Shown here one piece after another: positions 45,298-56,600 of a stretch of 64,000 nucleotides of DNA (its first letter is position 1; each line of letters begins with the position of its first letter). Below the pieces are notes generated by a model. That model saw only the letters and a program-made list of their open reading frames with translations, had not been told where the DNA came from and ran no database searches. Made by a program: the position numbers and the translations under genes. The DNA comes from Romanomermis culicivorax (lineage: Eukaryota; Nematoda; Enoplea; Mermithida; Mermithidae), in contig CAWUHX010000226.1 of assembly GCA_963922205.1 (NCBI GenBank), positions 1 to 64,000 on the forward strand, in the 5' to 3' direction.

Positions 45298-47165
45298 TTT
45301 TTTTTCCACGAACTTTTTTCCACAAATGTGGAAATGGGTCAAATTTTTTTTCCACATGTGGAAAGATTTTTTTTCGTCTTAAAATCCGTTTTTTGGCTTA
45401 AAAATGCTCACAGACGCTTTATCGCACTGTTTTTGAGCTTTTTCAAGCCTTCCGGTGTTTTTTTTTAGAGAAGTTAATTCATTAAAATTGGAGAAAAAAA
45501 TTGAAATGTTCGACTTAAAAGCCTAATCTACAAGTGTTGTTGAACAAATTTTCTAGCAAACTATCCAAGAGCATAATTGACTTGAATGACACAAGAAATC
45601 AATGGTCAAGTCCTCTATGATGACAAGTGAAAGCCCAAAAAAGATGGTACTTTCAGGCGCAAAGCGCAGGAAAATTTTTTGGGTATATTGACACTCTGGG
45701 ATGATGCTGGAAAATCATTTTTTCGAACATTTATTTCAAGAATTAGATTCCAATTTAGTGTTCAAGAGTCGTAATTTCTAGAATTTTACTTGAAAAATTT
45801 TAAAATGTATAATTTATTTGTAAACTCTCATGAACTTGGTCGAAAATATATGAGTAAGAAGAGTATAAATTTCGGAAAGATATTTTCATGAAGCTTGAAT
45901 TGATTTTACGTCAGAAAAGAAATAATTGCATCAAAAGGCATAGAGACTTGACGTATTGATCTTTCTCAAAAGGAAAAAATGCGAATCTTCATCAACTATT
46001 ATGATAATATATTGAAGATTACCAATTAAAACATGAGATAATACGTTTAAGATGATGAAAACTATTAAAGATTAAATGGTTAGTGAAGGTAGACATGATA
46101 AAAGCCGCGCCTGAGCTACTTAATGAATAATGATGATTATTGAAGTTATAACCGGCGCGAAGCGCCGGAAAATTTTGAAATTTGGACCTCCTGAAATGCA
46201 CCAAAATGCATCTTTTCAATATGAAAACCCCAAATTTTTCTTCCACATTTGTGGAAAGACCTCAAAAATTTTTTCCACATTCCAGATTTTTTTTCCACAT
46301 TATAGTGCAAATGTGGAAAAAAAACAGTGGCGCCGGCTATAACTTTAATAATCATCATTATTTATTAAGTAGCTCAGGCGCGGCTTTTATCATGTCTATC
46401 TTCATTTATCACTCAATCTATAATATATTTTTCATCATCTTAAACGTAGTATCTCATGTTTTAATTGGTAATCTTCAATGTTTTATCATATTTAATGAAG
46501 ATTCGTATTTTTTTCCTTTTGAGAAAGATCAATACGTCAAGTCTCTATGCTTTATAACGCGATTATTTCTTTGCTAACGTAAAATCAATTTAAAAGCTTC
46601 ATGGAAATATCTTTCGGAAATTTATACTCTTCTTAAATCTTACTCATATATTTTCCACCAAGTTCATGAGAGTTTACAAATAAATTACAGATTTTAAAAT
46701 TTTTTTAGTAAAATTCTAGAAATTACGACTCTTGAACACAAAATTGGAATCTAATTCTTGAAATAAATGTTCGGAAAATTGATTTTCCAGCATCCCAGAA
46801 TGTCAATATACCCAATCTTTTTTGGGCTTTCACGTGTCATCATAGAGGACTTGACCATTGATTTCTTGTGTAATTCAAGTCAATTATGCTCTTGGATAGT
46901 TTGCTAGAAAATTTGTTCAACAATGCTTGTAGATTAGGCTTTTAAGTCGAACATTTCAATTTTTTCTTCAATTTTAATGAATTAACTTCCCTAAAAACAC
47001 CGGAAGGCTTGAAAAAGCTCAAAAATAGTGCGATAAAGCGTCTGTAAGCATTTTTAAGCGAAAAAACGAGGATTTTAAGAGGAAAAAAATTTTTTCCACA
47101 TGTGGAAAAAAAATTTGACCTCTTTACACATTTGTGGAAAGATGTTCGTGGAAAAAAAGTGTTCC
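45298..47165. repeat. Large palindrome, about 1.87 kb, arms about 0.84 kb
   Basis: The left arm from about 45298 to 46150 is repeated as its reverse complement from about 46330 to 47165. Paired landmarks include AAGCCTTCCGGTGTTTTT at about 45450 with AAAAACACCGGAAGGCTT at about 46995, and AAAGCCGCGCCTGAGCTACT at about 46100 with its complement at about 46365. The centre (46152-46340) is a hairpin-tailed GTGGAAA word array. The arms differ by scattered substitutions and small indels, so this is not a simple assembly mirror. Confidence 0.85.
46152..46340 (-). repeat. Hairpin-tailed GTGGAAA element at the palindrome centre
   Basis: Starts with the GC hairpin CCGGCGCGAAGCGCCGG (46152-46168), then the tail module inverted (CCTCCTGAAATGCACCAAAA), then TTTCCACA/TGTGGAAA words, ending GTGGAAAAAAAACAGTGG. 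It is the inverted counterpart of 45120-45295. Confidence 0.7.
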
Positions 47166-47250
47166 AGACAGTTTTTTTGCACACAGCAACCAAATTTCGG
47201 GCTGTGCAACCAAATTTTTCTGCCAAGTTGCACAATGCAACTTGACGCCT
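47165..47250. repeat. Word array, word TGCAACCAAATTT
   Basis: Contains GCAACCAAATTTCGGGCTGT, GTGCAACCAAATTTTTCTGC and inverted AAGTTGCACAATGCAACTTG. The spacing and A/T context match the GTGGAAA arrays, but the word is TGCAAC. It is followed by a GC hairpin at 47337-47353. Confidence 0.55.
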
Positions 47251-47336
47251 GACTGCTCTTTCGATTAGGTATTAGGGTTTTCTGTCCTGAGATGCATTTT
47301 TATACGTTCTCTAAAACAGGAAAAAGTGAAAATTTT

Positions 47337-47353
47337 CCGGCGCTTCGCGCCGG
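47337..47353. repeat. GC-rich hairpin CCGGCGCTTCGCGCCGG
   Basis: Identical in stem and loop to 44240-44256, and again preceded by AAAATTTT. Confidence 0.8.
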
Positions 47354-47934
47354 GTTTCAATTCATTTATAATTTTCAATAATATTCTAGTGCGCGGTTAG
47401 AAAAGGTCTTCGAGTTAGTGCTTACAGGTTCTAATTATCAACGTATTATGGATAAATGTTTGATTCTGTATTGTTTGTTGACGAATTTGATGAAAACTAA
47501 CATTTTTATCGGTCATTTTCTCAAAAATTTTTTGCGATCCTCATAAAAATTTGGACTTTCATGCCTATAACCTTTTGAGTTTAGAAATTTCTGCCGATTG
47601 AAAGATCCAAATTCTTAGTGGCTTGCCCAGTTTTTGAATTTTAGTTTTTCCGACTGAAAATTCGTTAAATTCACTGAGAAATCAAACCTTCTGTCTGGGA
47701 AATAAAAGGTAAAAAGATTCATTTTCCAGCGTTCTTGAATATTGAAATGCATAAAAAATTTTCTTCGCTACGCGCCGAACACAGTCTAGTCATATTAATC
47801 TTTTAATTTTCTCTCCAAAACTCAGAAAATTGAGTTTTGAATATCTAAAACTGACGCGGATCGAATGAAATACTAGGAAATTAGTTTGCAATAGTTTTTC
47901 CGATAAATTTAAGCAAATTTGTCCATTTCAGAGT

Positions 47935-48010
47935 GAGCAACCAAAAATATATCTGTGCAACCAAAATTTTTCCCCAAGTTGCACATTGCAACCTGGCCTG
48001 TGCAAAAAAC
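47935..48010. repeat. Word array, word TGCAACCAAA, second copy
   Basis: Contains GAGCAACCAAAAATATATCT, GTGCAACCAAAATTTTTCCC and inverted AAGTTGCACATTGCAACCTG. It parallels 47165-47250. Confidence 0.5.
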
Positions 48011-48044
48011 CTGATTCCAGATCCCACCTCCTCACCTAACCAAC

Positions 48045-48205
48045 TCACTGTTTTTTTCCACATTTGCTTGCACTATTTATGTGGAAAAAAATTGGAATGT
48101 GGAGAAAATTTTTGAGGTCTTTTCACAAGAAAATTGGAAAAATTTGGGGTTTTTATATTGAAAAGATAATTTTGGCGCAGTTTAGGTAGGAGGTCCGAAA
48201 GCTGT
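48045..48205. repeat. Hairpin-tailed word-array element, word GTGGAAA, copy without hairpin
   Basis: CACTGTTTTTTTCCACATTT opens the copy, ATGTGGAAAAAAATTGGAAT follows, and the tail module (ATATTGAAAAGATAATTTTG, GGAGGTCCGAAAG) closes it. The GC hairpin is missing. Confidence 0.6.
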
Positions 48206-48290
48206 GTTTTTTTTGTGCACGGACATTTGTGCCAATTGGCAGAATGAGCCAAAAAAATTTCTGCCAATGGCACAAAAAAATTTGTCAGCC
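48205..48290. repeat. Word array, word TTGGCAGAA / TGTGCCAA
   Basis: TTTGTGCCAATTGGCAGAAT, then GAGCCAAAAAAATTTCTGCC and AATGGCACAAAAAAATTTGT. The A/T spacer pattern matches neighbouring arrays with yet another word. Confidence 0.5.
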
Positions 48291-50050
48291 TTAAAACATA
48301 CTGAAAACCTTTAAAAGGTTTTATGCCAATAGTTTGATAAAAACATACATACTAAGGTTAAGTGGGGTGACATTGATCAGGGGCGAGGTTGGTCAGAGTA
48401 TGGCATTTGATAACTATGAGATCAGCAGGTCATTTTTGCTGTGTAGACAAAAAACAGGCTTGTAGAACTTTTTTTGTTTTTTTGCTCACCCACCCCCTAC
48501 CCCCTGGAAAAAAAGTCCATGGACCCTTCCCCCTGGAAAATTCTTGTCGTGCATGTCTGGTACCCACCCTCCCCCAAATTCAGAAAAATTGGAAGTTTAC
48601 ACCCCTCCCCACCCAACTGGTCGGACCTCTTACACGTATGAATCCAGGTCTTTTTCGGTTTTGGCAACCAGAAGCCAAATGGTTCCCAGGCCTAAATTTG
48701 TAGGGACCAAAAGACCAAGCCAAAAATGTTTAATTGGAGAATATCGAAAATGGGCTTGTAGCACGCTGTGGAACGTGTATAATTAAATTATTTGAAAATC
48801 AGTTGATCCGTGTTCAAAAAAATTACTGTTCAAAATTTTATTCCGAAGCAGCGTTTTTCGTTTACAGTCTTCTTTCTACATGTTCAAAGATCGGCCAAGA
48901 AATCCTTGTGCAAAGAAAATTTTTTTAATGCAAAAAATACGATTCTGTTCTTATTTTTCAGCTTCTGTTCTTACTCTTCTGTTGTTTCCTATATCTTTCC
49001 TGCGCTACGCAACGAAAATTATTTTACATTCTGACACTAAACGAAAATCAATTTAACGATAACTAAGCCAATAAAGATTAGGTTCGAAAACAATCATTTT
49101 ACAAATTGAGAAATATATTGATAGCTTCACGAGTTTGAAAAAATTTATGAAAATCACCTCCATTATGATTATAAATTCAAACTCGGCTCCATATTCAAAA
49201 TAATAGTTACAAAAAAGTTAGAAAAATTGATATTTTAACCTTCTAAATGCACCAAAATTCATCTTATCCTCGGCGAACACCCACGTTTTTCCCTTTTTCG
49301 AAAATTATTTTCCCCAGAAAGTTTGATTTGTAGAATAAAAGTGGAAAGACCAATCCGAAAAATTATAGAATGAAATCCGGCGCAAAGCGCCAAAAATTTT
49401 TCGGTATTTTATGATTTTAGAGCCTGTAAAACACTTACTCTAAATCTAAAACTGAATAACTGAATAAAAATAACTATAATTCACTAAAATATAAATAAAA
49501 GAGTCAGAATATTAGGAGCAAAAATGGCTCCTAATATTTTGATAAAATTTTAGGAGCCATTTCCAGATTTTTAGGGGTCCAGGCCCCTCAAATAACTAAA
49601 AAAGCCTGTATGAATCATACGTGTAGTTGGAGGTATTGTAAAGAAGGGTCTCCAATTTCTGAAATCCCCTAAATTGTGGTATCCCTCATTGCTCGGAAAA
49701 TTTGGCAGAAAGGGCCTTTTCGACACCCAACCAACTGGTCGGACCTCTTACTGGTATGGCCGGAATGAAAATGAAATTACAATCTATTAATGTAATTTGA
49801 ATTTCTTTCTTATTATCGTGAAAATTTATTTCCCAGGTTAGTTTTTTGTTTTTCCCCTCTCTAGGTAATTGATGTGCGTACGTCTAATTTTTTCTCCAAT
49901 TTGTGCATTTTTTGGACAAAAAATTGGATGAGAAAAAAATTGTTTTGGGCTTTTCCTCCATTTAAAGGGAAAATTTGTGTTTCGATATAAAAAAATACGC
50001 CGGCATGGCTGTAGGCGCCCAGGCGTGGCCAGAATTTCTTATTATGAAGC
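48291..50050. other. Intergenic repeat-rich DNA upstream of fli-1
   Basis: Contains a C-rich stretch at 48485-48620, a GGCTCCTAATATTTT inverted pair at 49525-49560, a truncated GC hairpin (CCGGCGCAAAGCGCC, 49378-49392) and CAACTGGTCGGACCTCTTAC present twice (about 48614 and 49732). No gene is recognised. Confidence 0.45.
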
Positions 50051-50059
50051 GCAATCTGT

Positions 50060-50220
50060 AGTATTTATTTTGTGCCAATACATGTTTTTGGCAAAAAAAG
50101 ATTGGAATGGCACAAAAAATTTGAGTGTTTGTTCCAAGTGACACAAATAAAAAAACTAAATTTTCTTAATTTTCAGTCATTTTAGACTGAAAACGTAAAT
50201 TTTTTCCGCGCTTCACGCGC
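50060..50220. repeat. Word array TGGCACAAA with degenerate hairpin tail
   Basis: TTTTGTGCCAATACATG, TTTTTGGCAAAAAAAG and AATGGCACAAAAAATTTGAG are followed by TTTTTTCCGCGCTTCACGCG, a decayed form of the GC hairpin. Confidence 0.5.
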
Positions 50221-50674
50221 CTTAGTTGGTAATTATGCAGAAAATTTGAGAATCTTTAATGTTCATCATTTTTGTTGCGTTTGAGTTCTAAAACATCGAA
50301 ATTTCGACTTTTGACTTGCAGTTTTTCAAATTTATCAAAATATAAAGTACATTTTTGAATTTGTAAAATCGTGCTTTTTTGGAAAAAAATTCGGAAACGG
50401 GATGAAAATAGAGGCTGTTTAGATAAAGCTTTGGGGGCAGACATGCACGGCAAGTACATAGTTTCCAGGAGAGTCCTTTGACTTTTCATCGGGTATGGGG
50501 TGTTGTGGGTCAGTGAGCGAAAAAATGTCCTAGAGAGTATCTGAAAATTTTTTCATGCCAGGAGAGGTTTCCATGGTCTAACTCTATTAACGGTCTCTTA
50601 CTGAGGATCCGGTTACCCTACAAATTTTGGAGCCGTTGCGTATCTTTACTTCACAAATACTTCATCGCGTGATT

Positions 50675-50694
50675 TTTCATTATTATTTTCGCAG
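50675..50694 (+). promoter_or_regulatory. Candidate spliced-leader acceptor of fli-1
   Basis: TTCATTATTATTTTCGCAG ends at 50694, 35 bases before the ATG. It has the pyrimidine-AG form of the gene's internal acceptors, and no upstream exon is evident, as expected for SL trans-splicing. A cis-spliced 5' untranslated exon is the alternative. Confidence 0.45.
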
Positions 50695-50729
50695 ATCCAT
50701 GCTTTAAAGATAAATATTAATTATCACAA

Positions 50730-51543
50730 ATGGCAGCGACTGGCGTGTTGCCGTTTATACGTGGCATTGACTTTTCCCATTATGATTTTTCGGTAAGTGC
50801 TAGAATGTAGGTCAGTTTTCAAACACAGGTTGATTCTGAGTTCTAGAGATTTTATAATACTGATAATGCTAGCATTATTTCGTACTTTTTTTGTAGAGCG
50901 ATTCGTTCCCTAACGCCGTGGAACAGATGAGCGGTCTTCGTTGGATGAAATTGTGTCGCACGAACTTAGATCGCGTACCTAACGAACTATCACAATTGAA
51001 AAATTTGGAGCATTTGCAAATGAATCGCAATAATTTAACCAGTCTACATGGCGAATTATCCGATTTACCCTGCCTCCGATCTGTTATCGCCCGACATAAT
51101 CAGGTTGATTCTGTATCGTACCCAGGATTTGTCCAAGGAGGGGGCGGATTTTCCAAAACGTTAAAAAGTATCATTTTACGTAGCGTACTAAAATGAGTAT
51201 TAAAAACAAATCATTTTCGTCAAAAGATTCATTCAAAAATATCAGACAAAATACCAAATTCAAATCAGAAAATTAATTTGAAGTCCTGAAATTTAACTAA
51301 ATGAAGAATTTTATACAGATGCATATATATATCTATCAGCAAATAATGTGTAAGAATTTTTGGCAATCAGTATGTATATATATATACAATGCCGTGCACA
51401 AGGTGGTGGCGGGGGCGGGACGGCCGTCCCCCCCCCCCTTTGAGGCAGCATGCACACAGTGTATCGCGTAAAATCAACATTTTCTGAGGCTATTCAGTAA
51501 AAAAACTTAGTCCGCCCCCCATGAAAAAGTCCTGCGCACGGCC

Positions 51544-51583
<40 letters not shown>

Positions 51584-53698
51584 AGTAAGTATTCAGTAAA
51601 TAAATTTTCATTTCCCTTGGGTACGGCCAGTGGCGGATCCAGAAATTTTTTTCAGGGGGGGGGGGAGGTGCTCAAAATTGAGTATTTTTCAAAAAAAAAA
51701 ATTCAAAAATTTTTCAAATCTGCCTATAGGTATACATAAAAAAATCGTATTTCAAAATTTTCGGGGGGCGGCCGTCCCCCCCCCCCGCCCCCACCCTAAA
51801 TCCGTACTTGGGTACGGCCATGGGTTGATTAACCGAGTTTATAGTTTTGTATATTAAATGAGAAAAGTTTTTTCCGAAAGATTCACGAATGTGACGTGAC
51901 TTAATTTATGATTGCTCGTCAACGATTACAAACGACAAACCTTTTTACCATAATTATTTTTGCAGATCAAGACCTCTGGTATCCCAACCGACATTTTTAA
52001 CATGCAAGATCTGACCATTGTCGATTTTAGTCACAATTCGTTAAAAGACGTGCCGCCTAATCTCGATAGAGCCCGATGCGCTGTAGTGTTAAATTTGAGT
52101 CATAATAATATTGAAATGATACCGAATCAAGTATAATTAGTTAGTTGAGTCTAACTTGATGATGATAATTTTACTTTCAGCTCTTTGTAAACATGGACGA
52201 TTTATTGTATCTAGATTTGAGTCATAATAAGCTTGAAATGTTACCGCCACAGATTCGACGTTTAGTGGAATTGAAAGTAATTTTAATTGAAAGTCAATTT
52301 TTTGTTATGATGTTTAAATCTAGATAATCGGCTCTAACCGTGGATGACGGATCAGCTTGCTTTTATGATAACGAATGACTAAAAATCTAATTCATATGTA
52401 GTAATAGTGAAATATCAAGTTCCGTTTACTCCTGTGCAGGAACAAAAGATACCTAAGCTTTTGCATTGGTTTTATTTTTTTCCTTTTGATTAATTTTGTG
52501 GAAAACTTCTAAAATGAATCTGTTCTCACTTGTAGTTCTTTTGAAACATAAAAATTTGATCCGTACAATTGACAAATATTTTTTCAAAGGCTTTGTTATA
52601 GTGGTTCTAGAAGAACTGAAGCAGTGGCTGAAGTTCTTGGCGGTTGAAAAGTCTAAATTTTTGATTGGTAGCCTGATTTTCGTGGATACCCATTTTCAAT
52701 TCGGAACTATGAGTTGCTGTTTTGTCCGAATTTATGAAAAATTGTTGATTTATAGCTAATCTTTCTGTTTCCTATAGCTGACGATACTCGGTAAAACATT
52801 AGTACATTTTCCAGATTTGTTCGATGTTCAGACTAGATTCTTGACCCTTAAGCGAGTTGCTAGAAATAATATTGAATGAATTTCACTTTGTTGAAACTTC
52901 AGCATATATCATTTTTCTTACAGCAGACTTTCGTTTATATATAGGTTCTCGTTTTGAACGACAATCCTCTTCAACATTTTCAATTGAAACAATTGCCTAG
53001 CATGACCCAATTACGCGTGTTGCACATGCGCAATTCTCAACGTAATACAACGAATATACCGTCCACTTTCGACAATTTGATCAATTTGGAGGATGTTGAT
53101 TTTTCGCAAAACGATCTCAAAGACGTCCCAGAAGCATTATTCAAATTGAAAAATTTACGAAAATTGAATCTATCGGACAATTTGATAGAGAAATTACCAA
53201 ATATTCAGTCGTCGGATTATTTATACTCCGGTTGGCCTCAATTGGAAATTTTGAATTTATCCAGAAATAATTTAAAACAGTTGCCAAATGATTTATTGCA
53301 GAAATGGTCGAAATTGAGGAAACTGTTTTTAAATAATAATTTATTAACTTTCGACGGTATTCCGGCTAATTGTGGTAAATTAATTAATTTAGAAATCTTC
53401 CACGCCGCTTACAACAACTTAGAATTGATACCTGAAGGATTGGCTCGATGCCCGAAATTGAAAAAAGTTAAATTGAATAACAACCGGTTGATCACCGTAC
53501 CCGACACTTTGTATTTATTGAGCGACTTACAAGAATTAGATTTACGTAACAACCCTGATTTGGTAATGCCGCCGAAACCTAGCGAATTGAGGAAAGCGCG
53601 ATTAGCATTTTACAATATTGATTTTAGTTTGGAAAATCAGATGCGATTAGCCGGTAATGCGCAGGCGGCGGCTTTGGCAGGATCTACATCATCATTAG
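50730..53698 (+). CDS. fli-1: fli-1 exons 1-5: leucine-rich repeat module
   Basis: About 429 residues. Successive LRRs appear as L-x-x-L-x-L/M-x-x-N units, for example [50 protein letters not shown] and [18 protein letters not shown]. The module ends with the conserved [12 protein letters not shown] followed by [16 protein letters not shown]. This module mediates protein-protein contacts (Ras-like and LRRFIP-type partners in other animals). Exon 5 is the longest coding exon (754 bases). Intron 2 holds two hAT-type MITEs and a (TA)n run. Confidence 0.95.
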
Positions 53699-56600
53699 GT
53701 ATGACAGAGCCGAGATTAAAGTTCTCAGGAATTGAAAATTCTATTTGCAATAAAAACGTGGTGGGTGACAAATCCTAGAAATCTTGAAGATTTGTAAAAT
53801 TTCCATCGACATTTTTTGTGCATTAATATGATGTTCATAACATACACACGGGCGTAGATTTTAACGTGTATAATCAGATTAAAACTGACCATATAGAATT
53901 TTTTTCCGAAAAACTGGCAGATAATATTTGTTCAACTTTTTAACACAAGGTCATTTCTATCGGTGAAAAATTGGCGCATACAGCATTTCAGTAGCCAAAA
54001 ATCCATGTGCAGCAAACCTTAAACCTAGCAAAATTTGTTATAAATCTTACAGATCAGTATTTTTTGTGTAAAGAACTTAAATGATCAAAAATTAACCTAT
54101 GACAAACTTTTTGGTAAAAATTGCACTCATGAGTAAAATTTTTAGGGTGTATTAAATATATACAAGTATATACACTCCATGTATACATTGTGTGCATATA
54201 TGATAATGCTTGTTTAATGTTATTTATTCGGACTGACTATAGAATTCTAGATAGTAATTCTATTGTATGTACTAATATCATTATGAATCAGTACAAAAAT
54301 GGTCAAACTTTATATAAATACCTATATTTTACGTGTACTGTTTTAAGTCCAATTGGTCGTTGATTCATGTCTCCGTACTGATCCTTCAGATGTGAATAGA
54401 GTAACCTTTCTTCCGGAATGTCCGGCAATTGCTGGCCTAAAGCTCGGCCCGGATGTAATCCCGGACTCTCAACCTCTATGAGCTTGTGCGGTCATAAACT
54501 GAAGGATTATAATTTCTGCAAAACTAACGGTCCAGTAGAAAACCACCCAAATTCTTCTGTAGGTAAACTTTTTCGTCAATTTTTTTCATTTAAATGTCGA
54601 ATTTCTCCGAAGATATATATTTGTTTATTTTACGGTTGGAAAATTTTTACCAGATTCAGTAAAATTTTGTACTCGTAATAGAAAACAAAAGTTCCGTTTA
54701 GGACTAGAGAAATCTAATTTTAAATATATTTAAAATCGAAAATTTTAAGATCAAGGATTTTTCTGCAGACGGTTCATTAAAGCGCCACTCTTTTGTCCTT
54801 AACTAGAGTTTTGCCGCCGAGCTTGTTCAAAATTTTTAAATTTTGTCAAAAATATAAAACTCAGTTTTTTCATATTCCAGGTTCATCCAGTCCATTACCC
54901 AACGCCGGTAAAGAAAACGACCCCGTTGCGCGTAAAATTCGCATGCTTCGCACTCGTAAGGGCCAAGCGGCAGCAGCGGCGGCGGCCGCTGGTGGCGCTC
55001 ACGAAGCCGACAACGACCAACAAAAGATTTTGACCGGTTTAACGGAAGTGGCCAAAGAGCGGACGCGCGCCGAACAGGCACTGGAAGAAAGTCGCCGACA
55101 TAGCCGTCTTGCATCGAAGCGGTGGGACGAAGTGTTGGAAAAACCGCCGGTCGACTATAGCGATTTATTCGATCCCGATGTCGGCCAGATTCCCGGTTAG
55201 AAAATTGATGCATTCACGTTTTGTTGTTATTGATATTACGTCATAAAAATTTTTTTAACAATGCAGCCATAGTAGCTGCTATTTTCTTTTTTTAGAAATC
55301 TGCAGTATTGAGGTATTTTCTGTGTATTTTTTATCTTATTTCAGGAATTACCGTTTGGGAAATCGAAAACTTTTTGCCTAATTTGTTAGACGAAGTTTTT
55401 CATGGAAAGTTTTATGAAGGCGATTGCTATATAGTTCTGAAGACATATTTGGATCAGGCTAATAATTTAAATTGGCAAATTTATTATTGGATCGGTGAGC
55501 GGGCCACTTTGGACAAGAAAGCTTGTTCGGCTATACACGCAGTGAATTTGAGGTAAAATTTCAATTTTCGATCGGCGTCGTAGAATATGATGTTCATTTT
55601 CGGTAAGATTGCACTTCCCTTCAACATTCTAGCTAAAAAGTCGGGTGTCGATACTCTGTTTTTTCCGTACCAGACGGATTTATTTCGGTTGATACGGAAA
55701 AGTTTTACAGAGTTTTCCGTACGGTACGGGATTTTTAATGTGATTTTATTATGAAAACTGGTGCAAAACGTAAATTTCTTTATAGAATTCCGTGAAGTCC
55801 GTACGGTACGGATCAACCGGTGTACGAAAAAGCACTGTGTCGATTTTTTGTTTTTTAGCATCGCAAAACATGGCAGGTTGTGTTTAATAATCATAAAATA
55901 CTATAAGTAATCAGCACATAATCGCAATCATCTAGGGGTGAATTCATTTTACGTTTCTTTTGTACTAAAGTTTATTTAACCGTAAACACCCAAAGTTACG
56001 TTCATTATCAATCTTGTCGCAAACTCCTCCAATAAGTTATTATAAGTTTTTCTCGACAGTCAACTAAAATCAACATATGTATAATTTTTTGATCGGTTAG
56101 AAGCTGAATTATCTGAAGTGAACAAGAGAATTCATATTTATTTGCATTTAAATGTAGTTGCTAAATACTCAAAAGCTCTCCTGAGCATACAATTTCGAAA
56201 ACGATGACCTGAAATACCTTAATTTTAGAAATTCGATTGGAATGTAAATATCTTTGTAATAGCTGTTTATAAGCTAAGCGTTGAGTTCTGTCCGTATTCT
56301 GAAACTTTTCCAATCCATAGTCTACAAACTTTGCCTTGCTTTCCATTTCAGAAACTTCTTGGGTGCCTCCTGTCGTACAATTCGCGAAGAAATGAACGAA
56401 GAATCGGATGAATTTTTAGATCTTTTCAACGGCGAATTAGTTTACGTTTCCGGTGGCCGAACGTGTAGCGGTTTTTATAATTTGGAAGAATTGAATTATC
56501 CCGCTCGACTCTATAGAGTGACGACGGAAGGTCCCGGTCTTCATTTGGAGGCGGTCAGCGTCAATGTCGAATCCTTAGATCCTAGATTCGTCTTTTTCAT

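Noticed and set aside
45000..48290. Considered an assembly inversion artefact for the palindrome and arrays.
   Set aside because: The two arms differ by many substitutions and small indels, which a duplicated read path would not create, although long-read confirmation is still desirable.
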